Shown here one piece after another: positions 43,575 to 52,255 of a stretch of DNA of 64,000 nucleotides (position 1 is the first letter of the stretch; every line of letters starts with the position of its first letter). The DNA comes from Moraxella ovis (GTDB lineage: Bacteria; Pseudomonadota; Gammaproteobacteria; Pseudomonadales; Moraxellaceae). Under the pieces are notes generated by a model. That model saw only the letters and a list, made by a program, of their open reading frames with translations. It did no database searches and was not told the origin of the DNA. The position numbers and the translations under genes are program-made. The stretch spans positions 186,001-250,000 of the forward strand of contig NZ_UGPW01000001.1 of assembly GCF_900453105.1 (NCBI RefSeq), written 5' to 3'.

Positions 43575-44411
43575 ATGAGCATTTTGTCAGGAAAGACCAT
43601 CAGCTTTATTGGTGGTGGCAATATGACATCAGCGATTGTTGATGGTCTATTAAAACTAAAAAAAGACATCGGTGTTGATTTTGAGATTTGCGCGTCTGAC
43701 CGTAACCCACCCAAGTGTGATGCTTTTACCGCCAAAGGCGTAACGGCAGTATCTCCGGAGCAGGCGCATGAGATTATCAGCCGTGCTGACGTGATTGTGC
43801 TGTCGGTCAAGCCGCAGGTGATGGCTGAGGTCTGTCAGGATGTGGTGCCGCATTTATCTGATCAATTGGTTCTGTCGGTGGCAGCAGGGCTGTCTGTACG
43901 AACGCTTAGCGACATACTTGGTGGCTATCGGCGTATCGTGCGCAGTATGCCAAATCTACCATTGGCGATCGGGCTTGGGGCGACAGGGCTATATGCGGCA
44001 GGTGTCAGCGCTGAAGACAGAGAGTTGGCGGATGCCATCATGCGCGCCTCGGGAATCACGACCTGGGTGGACGATGAGGAGCTCATGCATGCAGTGACGG
44101 CAGTGGCAGGCTCTGCGCCGGCTTATTTCTTCTACATGCTTGAGCACATGATTGCGCAGGCTTCTAGGATGGGTCTGGATGCGAATGATGCCAAGGCGCT
44201 CGCCATTCAGACGATAATCGGCGCAGGCGAGCTTGCCAAGACAGGCGATCCATCCACTCTGCGCGAACAAATCACTTCAAAAGGCGGCACAACCGCTGCC
44301 GCATTGGCTGTATTTAATGAGCAGAACATGGGGCAGACCATCCAAGATGGCATGGCAGCGTGCGTTAATCGCAGCCGTGAACTTGGTGAGATGCTAAGTA
44401 AATCCAACTGA
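43575..44411 (+). CDS. proC: Pyrroline-5-carboxylate reductase
   Basis: ProC reduces pyrroline-5-carboxylate to proline with NAD(P)H. The 278-aa product has the Rossmann motif FIGGGNMTSAI at 11-21, VLSVKPQ, and the C-terminal dimer region with AVAGSAPAYFFYMLE and SKGGTTAAAL. ATG 43575 follows a GGGGGG purine tract; an upstream in-frame start at 43548 lacks family similarity. yggT follows after 19 bases, a conserved pair. Confidence 0.95.
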   Translation: MSILSGKTISFIGGGNMTSAIVDGLLKLKKDIGVDFEICASDRNPPKCDAFTAKGVTAVSPEQAHEIISRADVIVLSVKPQVMAEVCQDVVPHLSDQLVLSVAAGLSVRTLSDILGGYRRIVRSMPNLPLAIGLGATGLYAAGVSAEDRELADAIMRASGITTWVDDEELMHAVTAVAGSAPAYFFYMLEHMIAQASRMGLDANDAKALAIQTIIGAGELAKTGDPSTLREQITSKGGTTAAALAVFNEQNMGQTIQDGMAACVNRSRELGEMLSKSN

Positions 44412-44430
44412 TTGATGATGCTTTATTTTT

Positions 44431-44997
44431 ATGAATAATCCTATTTTTATTATCACCAACATGGTGATTAACTTTGCGCTGATTGTGCTATTTGTGCGTT
44501 TTATGATGCAGTTGGCAGAAGTAGATTCAAGCAGTCCTTATATGAAAGCGACTAAGCGGATGACTGGCGTGGTTGATGTATTCTTACACATCTTCCCGAA
44601 TGTGGGCGCAGGGCGTATCAGTGTGGCAGCCGTCGTGCTTATGCTGCTGTTGTACTGGATCAATACGGCAGCTAATGCCTTTATCTTGCAAGAGTCAATC
44701 GATGCATTGACGCTGTTCTTTGCAGGCACTTTAAAGGCGATCATTCAGTTCATGGCGATGCTTCGTTATATCATCCTTGGGTCGGTTGTGGTCAGTTGGG
44801 CTATCATGTTGTTCAATGTATCGCATCCTGCTGCCCTATTAGTCGTGCAGCTGTCTGAGCCGATCATTGCGCCATTTCGTCGCATTATGCCAAATCTTGG
44901 CATGCTTGATTTATCGCCGATTTTGGCTCTGTTTTCTTTGCTGCTCGCGGAGAAATTTATTGCCATCATCGGTGCGAATATTCTCATGAAATTGTAA
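44431..44997 (+). CDS. yggT: YggT family membrane protein
   Basis: The 188-aa protein has two copies of the YggT unit, each with two membrane helices; the second contains SEPIIAPFRRIMPNLGMLDLSPI (about residues 145-167). The function is not firmly known; roles in osmotic or potassium stress and in division-linked processes have been proposed. It follows proC as in many gammaproteobacteria. Its natural terminator, at 45737-45770, is now separated from it by the insertion sequence. Confidence 0.9.
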   Translation: MNNPIFIITNMVINFALIVLFVRFMMQLAEVDSSSPYMKATKRMTGVVDVFLHIFPNVGAGRISVAAVVLMLLLYWINTAANAFILQESIDALTLFFAGTLKAIIQFMAMLRYIILGSVVVSWAIMLFNVSHPAALLVVQLSEPIIAPFRRIMPNLGMLDLSPILALFSLLLAEKFIAIIGANILMKL

Positions 44998-45006
44998 TTT
45001 ATAATA

Positions 45007-45014
45007 AATAAAAA
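45007..45014. repeat. Target-site duplication, left copy
   Basis: AATAAAAA at 45007-45014 is repeated exactly at 45734-45741 on the other side of the insertion sequence. An 8 bp duplication is what IS1595-family elements produce. Confidence 0.85.
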
Positions 45015-45733
45015 GGGGCTGTCCTAGATAATGACTAAAAACTCCATTTAGGTTAAAATAACCCAGTGAGAAAAAGTCGTCTAAGTCAGTACAAACAAAA
45101 CAAACTCATTGAGCTGTTTGTTGCAGGTGTTACTGCAAGAACGGCAGCTCAATTAGCTAATGTAAATAAAACAACAGCTGCTTACTATTTTCACCGATTA
45201 CGCCTACTCATCTATCAACACAGTCAGCACCTAGAAATGCTAGATGGCGAAGTTGAAGCTGATGAGAGCTATTTTGGCGGAACACGCAAAGGTAAGTGTG
45301 GTCGTGGTGCAAGCGGTAAGACTGCGGTATTTGGCTTATTAAAGCGAAATGGCAAGGTTTATACCGTTGCCGTACCTAATACAAAGTCAGCCACTTTATT
45401 GCCCATTATACGAGAAAAAGTAAAGCCTGACAGCATTGTTTACACAGATTTCTACGAAAGCTATGATGTGCTTGATGTTAGTGAATTTAATCACTTTGGA
45501 ATCAATCACAGTACGCACTTTGCAGAAAAACAAAATCACATTAACGGAATAGAGAATTTTTTGAATCAGGCAAAACGCCATTTACGCAAATTTAACGGTG
45601 TTCCCAAAGAACACTTTGAGCTTTATCTTAAAGAATGCGAATGGCATTTTAATAACAGTGACCTTAAATCTCAAATTTCCATTTTAAAACAATTAGTTAA
45701 GGGCAGTTTGGGTTAGTTATCTAGGACAGCCCC
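45015..45733 (+). mobile_element. Complete IS1595-family (IS1016-like) insertion sequence, 719 bp
   Basis: The left end GGGGCTGTCCTAGATAA (45015-45031) is exactly inverted at 45717-45733. One transposase gene fills the interior. Both ends, the gene and the target duplication are intact, so it looks complete and recent. It lies between the convergent yggT and thiD genes, directly in front of their shared terminator. Confidence 0.95.
45066..45716 (+). CDS. IS1595-family transposase (IS1016 type)
   Basis: The 216-aa DDE-type transposase has an N-terminal helix-turn-helix (about 15-45), then EADESYFGG with Asp66, VYTDFYESYD with Asp128, and HINGIENFLNQAKR with Glu163 as the probable third acidic residue. 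The RKGKCGRGASGK segment and size fit IS1016-like proteins of Haemophilus and Neisseria. Translation starts at GTG 45066; no ATG is available near the N-terminus. No frameshift or stop is present, so it may be active. Confidence 0.93.
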   Translation: MRKSRLSQYKQNKLIELFVAGVTARTAAQLANVNKTTAAYYFHRLRLLIYQHSQHLEMLDGEVEADESYFGGTRKGKCGRGASGKTAVFGLLKRNGKVYTVAVPNTKSATLLPIIREKVKPDSIVYTDFYESYDVLDVSEFNHFGINHSTHFAEKQNHINGIENFLNQAKRHLRKFNGVPKEHFELYLKECEWHFNNSDLKSQISILKQLVKGSLG

Positions 45734-45741
45734 AATAAAAA
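45734..45741. repeat. Target-site duplication, right copy
   Basis: AATAAAAA, identical to 45007-45014. It overlaps the first As of the terminator stem. Confidence 0.85.
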
Positions 45742-45770
45742 AGCGCATGATTATCGCCATGCGCTTTTTT
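45737..45770. terminator. Two-way terminator between yggT/IS and thiD
   Basis: AAAAAAGCGCATG at 45737-45749 pairs perfectly with 45758-45770 around an eight-base loop. It serves thiD on the minus strand and originally yggT on the plus strand; now the transposase gene lies directly before it. Confidence 0.88.
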
Positions 45771-45780
45771 ATTTAACGGC

Positions 45781-46599
<819 letters not shown>

Positions 46600-46731
46600 T
46601 TAGTATGAGAATATCATAGCAAATTTTAATAAGCCTGTGACAGAATTGTCCCAAAATCTATATCCAAATATTAAAATGTCCGCGTCACGATCGTTTTTTA
46701 TAAGATTTTTGGAAATTTTAATAAAAACTAC

Positions 46732-46759
46732 TTGCAAAAGCCCAAAACTTTGTTATAAT
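46732..46759 (+). promoter_or_regulatory. Sigma-70 promoter of tRNA-Ser
   Basis: TTGCAA at 46732-46737, a 16-base spacer and TATAAT at 46754-46759. Transcription would start near 46766, giving a leader of about 40 bases before the tRNA. Confidence 0.8.
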
Positions 46760-46803
46760 TATCGCCCACAACGTTCGGTGATTTATCACTGATAATTGTA
46801 GAC

Positions 46804-46893
46804 GGTGACGTGGGTGAGTGGCTGAAACCACATCCCTGCTAAGGATGCATACGGGAAACTGTATCGAGGGTTCGAATCCCTCCGTCACCGCCA
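46804..46893 (+). tRNA. tRNA-Ser (GCT)
   Basis: The 90-base gene has a long variable arm, as in all serine tRNAs. Its acceptor is GGTGACG/CGTCACC, the anticodon GCT lies in CCTGCTAAGG, and the T-loop is GGTTCGAATCC. CCA is encoded. It reads AGC/AGU. Confidence 0.96.
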
Positions 46894-46940
46894 TTTATTT
46901 TTTAAGCCATTAAAAATTTAAAAAATAAATAAAAAATCGC

Positions 46941-46968
46941 TTGACATACTAAAATTATCTAGTATAAT
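46941..46968 (+). promoter_or_regulatory. Perfect-hexamer sigma-70 promoter of tRNA-Arg
   Basis: TTGACA at 46941-46946 and TATAAT at 46963-46968 with a 16-base spacer. Both hexamers match consensus in full. It lies in the gap between tRNA-Ser and tRNA-Arg, so the second tRNA has its own promoter. Confidence 0.88.
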
Positions 46969-47010
46969 AGCCGACCATCAAGACAACAGCAAATAATCTT
47001 GATAACACAT

Positions 47011-47087
47011 GCACCCGTAGCTCAGTTGGATAGAGCACTTGGCTACGAACTAAGGGGTCGGGAGTTCGAATCTCTCCGGGTGCGCCA
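47011..47087 (+). tRNA. tRNA-Arg (ACG)
   Basis: The 77-base cloverleaf has acceptor GCACCCG/CGGGTGC and the anticodon ACG in GGCTACGAACT. The A34 is the substrate for TadA deamination to inosine, which lets one tRNA read CGU, CGC and CGA. CCA is encoded and a terminator follows. Confidence 0.96.
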
Positions 47088-47095
47088 TATTGAAG

Positions 47096-47131
47096 AATCA
47101 TCAAAATCTTAAGGTTTTGATGATTTTTTTT
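47096..47131 (+). terminator. Terminator of tRNA-Arg
   Basis: AATCATCAAAA at 47096-47106 pairs with 47115-47125, has an eight-base loop and is followed by more Ts. It lies nine bases past the CCA end. Confidence 0.8.
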
Positions 47132-47235
47132 GCCTATTTTTTGCATGATGTTTGGGCGGTTCTCTGGGCGGTTTTGTCACTAGGTAAACCTATCAAATCA
47201 TGATAAAATAGGCAAAAAATTTTGATGATAACGCC

Positions 47236-47862
47236 ATGACCAAGTCTATGAAGCCCACCAAAGCTCCAAAAATCGCCACACAACGTGATGAGCCTGTTGT
47301 CATTGCATCGCCAATGGCGCGATTGATGACCATGCTGTATGATGGGATGCTGATTTTGGCGATGCTTTTTTTGGTTGGGTTGATTTTATCGGTGGTGGGC
47401 ACGATGATGTTCGTGGATGTCGGCACCACTGCCCAAGATGCCAAAGAGCTGCCCAAATGGTATCAAAATGGTGTGATGACGCCTGCATTTGTGCTGACAC
47501 TTGTGGGATTTTATGGCATATTTTGGCGGAAATCGGGTCAGACTCTGGGCATGCAGACATGGCGACTAAAAACCGTCAATGCAGATGGGTATCTTATGAC
47601 TTGGGGTGATAGTTTTAAGCGCATCATTGGCGCGTGCCTGTTGCCGTTGCTTTGTGCTTTGGTTGGTGCACTCATTCATGGTTCGCGCTTGGCGGTATTG
47701 TTTAGTGCGCTTGTCGGTTTGTTATTCAATTATGCGTTTTGCTGGTTCAATCGTCGTGGTTTAGCCGCGCACGATATTCTGTCGAATACCATGACCCTAA
47801 AAGTGCCAAAATACGAACATGAAGGCATTTTCTCATCACTAAAAAAGAAAACTAAAAATTAA
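47236..47862 (+). CDS. RDD family membrane protein (second paralogue)
   Basis: The 208-aa protein has three to four membrane helices, SPMARLMTMLYDGMLIL as the RDD-type first helix (about 35-51), WRKSGQTLGMQTWRLKTV near 97-114 and a basic C-terminal tail. It differs from the RDD protein at 25701 in length and sequence. The function is unknown. It is a single gene ending at a two-way terminator. Confidence 0.82.
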   Translation: MTKSMKPTKAPKIATQRDEPVVIASPMARLMTMLYDGMLILAMLFLVGLILSVVGTMMFVDVGTTAQDAKELPKWYQNGVMTPAFVLTLVGFYGIFWRKSGQTLGMQTWRLKTVNADGYLMTWGDSFKRIIGACLLPLLCALVGALIHGSRLAVLFSALVGLLFNYAFCWFNRRGLAAHDILSNTMTLKVPKYEHEGIFSSLKKKTKN

Positions 47863-47873
47863 TCTAACACATT

Positions 47874-47898
47874 AAAAAAGGGCGTTTTGCCCTTTTTT
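47874..47898. terminator. Two-way terminator between the RDD gene and hemN
   Basis: AAAAAAGGGC at 47874-47883 pairs with 47889-47898 around a five-base loop, with six A/T on each side. Confidence 0.88.
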
Positions 47899-47908
47899 AT
47901 GTTAAGCA

Positions 47909-49309
47909 CTAAATTACCTTCGAGAAGCGGTTGGCGTGTTTTTTGGCAAGGTATTCATCAAATACCATGGCAACGCTACGCCCCAAGATACGACCCTTGG
48001 GTAGAATCTGTACGCCTGTGTCGTTGATACTCACCAGTCCGTCTGCTTGCATGTCATCTAGCTGCACCAGCTCATCTTTAAAATAAGCTCTGGTATCGAT
48101 GTCAAATCTGTCGCTAACGTCCTTGAAGTCCAATCGGTCGTGGCACAACAGATTCATGATGACATAGCGGCGCAGCTCATCCTTAGGATCAGATTCAATG
48201 TGCTTAACCGCAGGCAGGGCGCCATCATCAATCATGCGCTTATATTCGTTCAGGTCGGTGTGATTTTGTAAGATGTGGCGGCCAATCTGACTGATGGACG
48301 ACACCCCAAACCCAAGCAAATCACACTCGCCAAGCGTCGCATAACCCTGAAAATTGCGGTGTAATTTACCGCTGCGCTGAGCGATCGCCATCTCGTCATC
48401 AGGACGCGCGAAATGATCGATGCCGATGTATTGATAGCCTGCTTGGGTGAGTGCATTGATGGTGTTGCCGAACATGGTTAGTTTGTCAGCGGGGCTGGGC
48501 AGGTCTTCTTCTTTGATGCGACGCTGCGCGGTGAAGCGCTCTGGTAGATGAGCATAATTAAACACTGACAATCTGTCAGGCGCGATGTCGATGATACGCG
48601 CCACCGTATCCGTCATGCTCGCCACCGTCTGATGTGGCAGACCATAGATTAAGTCGATATTAATAGATCTAAACCCCAGCTCACGCGCATCTATCATCAC
48701 CTGTCTGATCATCGCTTCAGGCTGTACGCGGTTTACAGCGATCTGAACTTTCTCTTCTAAATCCTGCACGCCAAAGCTAAGACGATTAAAGCCAAGCTTG
48801 CGCAGAACGGCTAAGGTGTTTGGTCTCAGTTCGCGCGGGTCAATTTCTATAGAATAATCACCATCGGCGGCGAATTGGAATTCTGATTGTAAAAAATTCC
48901 ATAGCTGTGCTAATTCGTCATCGTTAAAAAAAGTTGGCGTGCCACCGCCCAGATGAAGCTGTTTAACGATGGGTGTGCCACGAAGCAGGGATTTTTTGTG
49001 TTTAACTTCACGAACGAGGTAATCCAGATAGTCACCAGCATCGCTATTCTTCTTAGTGATGATCTTATTGCAGCCACAGTAGTAGCAAAGGTGACGGCAA
49101 AACGGTATGTGAAAATACAGCGAAATGGGGGTGTTTTCGTCTTTGTTTTCTAAGATGGATTGTTCTGTGCCATCGCTGATGGGGGTGAATTCAAGGGCGG
49201 TGGGGTAGGATGTGTAGCGTGGACCTTGGCGATTGTATTTTTTGATGAGTGCTTCATCAAAGCGAACATCGCTAAAATGTAGCGGTTCTGGATTGGCATA
49301 AGGATTCAT
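47909..49309 (-). CDS. hemN: Oxygen-independent coproporphyrinogen III dehydrogenase
   Basis: HemN is a radical-SAM enzyme that decarboxylates coproporphyrinogen III to protoporphyrinogen IX without oxygen. The 466-aa length matches true HemN, not the shorter HemW. Cluster cysteines are Cys71, Cys75 and Cys78 in FCRHLCYYCGC, followed by Cys80 as in HemN. The N-terminal RYTSYPTALEF 'trip-wire' segment (31-41) is also HemN-specific. An FNR/Anr box would be expected upstream, but none was recognised. Confidence 0.95.
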   Translation of the reverse strand: MNPYANPEPLHFSDVRFDEALIKKYNRQGPRYTSYPTALEFTPISDGTEQSILENKDENTPISLYFHIPFCRHLCYYCGCNKIITKKNSDAGDYLDYLVREVKHKKSLLRGTPIVKQLHLGGGTPTFFNDDELAQLWNFLQSEFQFAADGDYSIEIDPRELRPNTLAVLRKLGFNRLSFGVQDLEEKVQIAVNRVQPEAMIRQVMIDARELGFRSINIDLIYGLPHQTVASMTDTVARIIDIAPDRLSVFNYAHLPERFTAQRRIKEEDLPSPADKLTMFGNTINALTQAGYQYIGIDHFARPDDEMAIAQRSGKLHRNFQGYATLGECDLLGFGVSSISQIGRHILQNHTDLNEYKRMIDDGALPAVKHIESDPKDELRRYVIMNLLCHDRLDFKDVSDRFDIDTRAYFKDELVQLDDMQADGLVSINDTGVQILPKGRILGRSVAMVFDEYLAKKHANRFSKVI

Positions 49310-49447
49310 AATGCACCTTGGCGATGGCTAACAGGTTTGGGATATTATACCTGTTGTGTGTAAGATTTGCCAATCAGCCACTTGGTGTATCTAGGATGTT
49401 TGCTAAATTTATCATGTGATGATGACTTTTGCATGTCATCCCAAAAC

Positions 49448-49477
49448 AAATAAACAGCCCAAATGAGCGGTTTATTT
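49448..49477 (-). terminator. Possible terminator of the Na+/Ca2+ exchanger gene
   Basis: AAATAAAC at 49448-49455 pairs with GTTTATTT at 49470-49477 around a 14-base loop. On the minus strand GTTTTG follows. AT-rich and weak. Confidence 0.4.
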
Positions 49478-49494
49478 ATGGGTCGGTCAGCGGC

Positions 49495-50511
49495 TTATGC
49501 ACCTAAGGCGCTCATGGCAAGCCAAGCGCTATAACCGATAAAGCAAGTGATGAAGCCGACACCAACTCCGCGCCCCAGTTTGCCATTGCCTTTTAGGGCG
49601 AATGCGCACAGAAGGAACAGTGCAGCGGTAATGGCACACATCACCATGACATCGCGGTTAAGTACTTCGGCTGCGACCACCATGGGTTGAATGGCTGCAG
49701 CGATACCTACGACAGCCAACGTGTTAAATAGGTTCGAGCCAAGCACGTTGCCCAAAGCCAGATCAAATTCACCACGATGAGCGGCGATGATGGAAGAGAC
49801 TAACTCAGGCAGGCTGGTACCGATGGCAACGATGGTAAGCCCAATAATCAAGTCCGACAGACCCCACAGTGTGGCAAGTTCAACTGCACCCCAAACGATC
49901 AGACGTGAGCTACCAATCATGACGAACAGCCCAACGATCAATCTAAATAGCGACTTACCGACATGCACTTCATCAGGATCAGGCAGTTCATTATCTTCTT
50001 CCGCCTCTTCCTCTGCCTCCTCATAGGCGGCGAGTATCGAGCTTTCTTTGGCGGCTTTGGCGTGCGTCTTGGCGATGTAGATCTGAGTAGCGATATTAAC
50101 GAACATGACCGCCAATAAGAGAATCGCGTCCAATCTGCTAAACTGCCCGTCCAACATCAGCACGACGCTGAGAATGGTTGCGCCGATTAGCCAAGGGAAG
50201 TCAAGTTTTAGAGCGTCTTTTTGAATGGCGATGGGCGCGATGAGTGCTGTCACACCAAGCACAAGCGTGATGTTCGCGATGTTTGAGCCATAAGCATTGC
50301 CCAATGCGATGCCAGGGCTGCCTGCCAATGCTGACAGTGCTGAGACAACCATCTCAGGTGCTGACGTGCCCACGCCGATGATGAGCGCACCGATGAGCAT
50401 TTTAGGCATGTGGTATTTGGTGGCGATGCCAACCGCGCCATCAATGAATGCATCGGCGCTAAAGATAAGCAGTACTAAGCCCAGAGCGACCGCCAATAAA
50501 GAAAGTATCAT
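49495..50511 (-). CDS. Calcium/sodium antiporter (YrbG family, CaCA)
   Basis: The 338-aa membrane protein has about ten helices in two inverted halves. Each half carries an alpha-repeat: GVGTSAPEMVVSALSALAG with GNAYGSN, and AIGTSLPELVSSIIAAH with GNVLGSN. These Glu/Thr/Ser/Asn residues bind Ca2+ and Na+ in the exchanger fold. The loop between the halves is strongly acidic (AYEEAEEEAEEDNELPDPDE). ATG 50511 begins at the first helix; the frame is open 13 codons further. Ion choice (Ca2+ with Na+ or H+) is by family only. Confidence 0.9.
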   Translation of the reverse strand: MILSLLAVALGLVLLIFSADAFIDGAVGIATKYHMPKMLIGALIIGVGTSAPEMVVSALSALAGSPGIALGNAYGSNIANITLVLGVTALIAPIAIQKDALKLDFPWLIGATILSVVLMLDGQFSRLDAILLLAVMFVNIATQIYIAKTHAKAAKESSILAAYEEAEEEAEEDNELPDPDEVHVGKSLFRLIVGLFVMIGSSRLIVWGAVELATLWGLSDLIIGLTIVAIGTSLPELVSSIIAAHRGEFDLALGNVLGSNLFNTLAVVGIAAAIQPMVVAAEVLNRDVMVMCAITAALFLLCAFALKGNGKLGRGVGVGFITCFIGYSAWLAMSALGA

Positions 50512-50562
50512 AAAATTCCAAAAATCAATCAAAGTATCAGCTGATACCAAGGTAAGGGTGAA

Positions 50563-51141
50563 TCAGCTAAGTTTAAATCCGTTGATGGCGTTTCTTGCCT
50601 TGTCGAAGTCGCCTGCCATGATGAGATTAAGATTATCCAAGGCGCAGTCTAGTGCCTTATCAATGCTGATACCATCATCGTTGCTTGGCTTAGACAGCAC
50701 CCAGCCGCTGACTTTGCTGGCGTGACCAGGGTGTCCGATGCCGATACGCAGGCGATGAAAATCTGCACCAATGTGGGGCAAGATGTCTCTTAGACCATTA
50801 TGCCCGCCATGCCCGCCACCTGTCTTTAGGCGAATACTGCCAGGCGCGATATCAAGTTCATCATGCGCGATGAGAATCTCGTTGGGCGTGATGTTATAAA
50901 ACTTCGCCAAAGGAACAACCGCAAGTCCTGAGCGGTTCATGAACGTATCGGGCTTTAGTAGGCGAACGTCTTGACCAAAGATCGTACCGCGACCCACATC
51001 GCCATGGAATTTCTTGTCGTGGCTTAGGCTGATGCCGAATTGTTCGCTGATTTTATCAACAAACCAAAAGCCCGTATTATGGCGCGTGTCTTTATATTCG
51101 TTACCGGGATTGCCAAGTCCTACAATGAGTTTGATGGTCAT
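50563..51141 (-). CDS. pth: Peptidyl-tRNA hydrolase
   Basis: Pth frees tRNA from dropped-off peptidyl-tRNA. The 192-aa product shows VGLGNPGNEYKDTRHNTGFW with catalytic His21, the FMNRSG motif, AHDELDI and the GGGHGGHNGLRDI loop. It lies downstream of rplY, its usual neighbour, with a terminator between them. Confidence 0.96.
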   Translation of the reverse strand: MTIKLIVGLGNPGNEYKDTRHNTGFWFVDKISEQFGISLSHDKKFHGDVGRGTIFGQDVRLLKPDTFMNRSGLAVVPLAKFYNITPNEILIAHDELDIAPGSIRLKTGGGHGGHNGLRDILPHIGADFHRLRIGIGHPGHASKVSGWVLSKPSNDDGISIDKALDCALDNLNLIMAGDFDKARNAINGFKLS

Positions 51142-51209
51142 GTTGATTGATACTGGTGAAAATTGATGGTTATTATAGTCAATTTTTATTCAAATAGAAA
51201 GAAAAGGAC

Positions 51210-51239
51210 AAAAAAGCCAGTAACGGTTTACTGGCTTTT
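51210..51239 (-). terminator. Terminator between rplY and pth
   Basis: AAAAGCCAGTAA at 51212-51223 pairs perfectly with 51228-51239 around CGGT. On the minus strand it ends in six Ts. It sits 22 bases after rplY. Confidence 0.88.
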
Positions 51240-51260
51240 GAGAGGTGATCATAAAAAACA

Positions 51261-51887
51261 TTATTCTTGATCTTCTGCGTCAGCTTCTTCAGTTGACTCT
51301 TCAACTTCTTCAACGGTTGGTGCTTGCATGCTGACAATCACATTTTCCAGTTCGCTGTCGTCTTGCAATACCAAGCTTAGACCTTGAGGTAGTGCCACAT
51401 CGCCCAAGCGGATGTTATCACCCACTTCCAGTTTGGCAACATCAATCTCGATGAATTCAGGCAAATTGCGTGGTAAGCAAGTCACTTGAATGTCATTGAC
51501 AAGCTGAGTAAGAACACCGCCAGTTTTCTTGCCAGCTGATTCTTCTTCATTGATGACACGCACAGGCACGCTAACGTTCATTTCTTGACCACGAACGATG
51601 CGTTGGAAATCGGCGTGTAGTGGGAAGCCTTTTGATGGGTGGCGTTGTAGTGCTTTGATGATGACTTCTTGTTTTGTGCCATCTAGCTCAATGCCGATGA
51701 TGCTAGAAAAAAACGCATCTTCTGAAATGGCTTTAACCAACTCGTTGGTCTTGACACAGATGGAAACTGCTTCACCTTCACCGCCATAGATAATGGCAGG
51801 TACTAGGTTTTCTTTACGCAGGCGGCGGCTCGCACCTTTGCCCTGCTCTTCTGCAGAACGTGCTACAGCATTTAGAGTATAGCTCAT
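51261..51887 (-). CDS. rplY: 50S ribosomal protein L25/general stress protein Ctc
   Basis: L25 binds 5S rRNA. The 208-aa product is the long form: the N-terminal L25 domain (about 5-92; GKGASRRLRKENLVPAIIYGG) plus the C-terminal TL5/Ctc beta domain, ending in an acidic tail rich in Glu. E. coli has only the first domain (94 aa). AAGGA precedes the ATG, and a good promoter lies 90 bases upstream. Order prs-rplY-pth is conserved, but putP interrupts it here. Confidence 0.94.
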   Translation of the reverse strand: MSYTLNAVARSAEEQGKGASRRLRKENLVPAIIYGGEGEAVSICVKTNELVKAISEDAFFSSIIGIELDGTKQEVIIKALQRHPSKGFPLHADFQRIVRGQEMNVSVPVRVINEEESAGKKTGGVLTQLVNDIQVTCLPRNLPEFIEIDVAKLEVGDNIRLGDVALPQGLSLVLQDDSELENVIVSMQAPTVEEVEESTEEADAEDQE

Positions 51888-51978
51888 GATGATTCCTTAA
51901 AGTGGAAAGTAAAAATAAATTCAGACTTGCGACCAGTCTATCATTTCCTATTGCTTAGCATTAGAAAATTAGCGGATA

Positions 51979-52007
51979 ATTATACTAAAAATTCACCAAA
52001 GTAGCAA
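51979..52007 (-). promoter_or_regulatory. Sigma-70 promoter of rplY
   Basis: On the minus strand TTGCTA (52007-52002), a 17-base spacer and TATAAT (51984-51979). The leader would be about 85 bases. Confidence 0.75.
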
Positions 52008-52090
52008 AGGATTTTGGTGTGTTTAAGTCAATAGGCGCTTAAAAATTGTTCAAATATACAAAATTTTGCATATTTTTAGGCTTATTTTTC

Positions 52091-52117
52091 ATTAATTGAG
52101 ATAAATTCTCAATTAAT
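52091..52117. promoter_or_regulatory. Perfect 11 bp inverted repeat, candidate operator upstream of putP
   Basis: ATTAATTGAGA at 52091-52101 is exactly complementary to 52107-52117, separated by five bases (TAAAT). The 27 bp element ends 26 bases before the TATAAT at 52144-52149. It has no T-run and is far from any gene end, so a protein-binding site is more likely than a terminator. The binding protein is unknown. Confidence 0.55.
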
Positions 52118-52255
52118 ACTATAACTCTAGTAGCATTTTGTTATATAATAGACACGTTTGTTACAAAACGTTATGCCATCATTGGATTATTTAATAAATC
52201 ATTGGAATGATTTGAGATGGCGCTGATAATTTTTTATTTTTTGAAGGAGAGTCCC

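Larger units (their letters stand above)
51888..52255. other. Divergent regulatory region between rplY and putP
   Basis: These 368 AT-rich bases hold no gene. They contain the rplY promoter, a perfect palindrome and a TATAAT at 52144-52149 that could serve putP. The rest shows no recognised feature. Confidence 0.6.

Noticed and set aside
45015..45733. IS as part of a composite transposon
   Set aside because: Only one copy is present and it carries no cargo besides the transposase.
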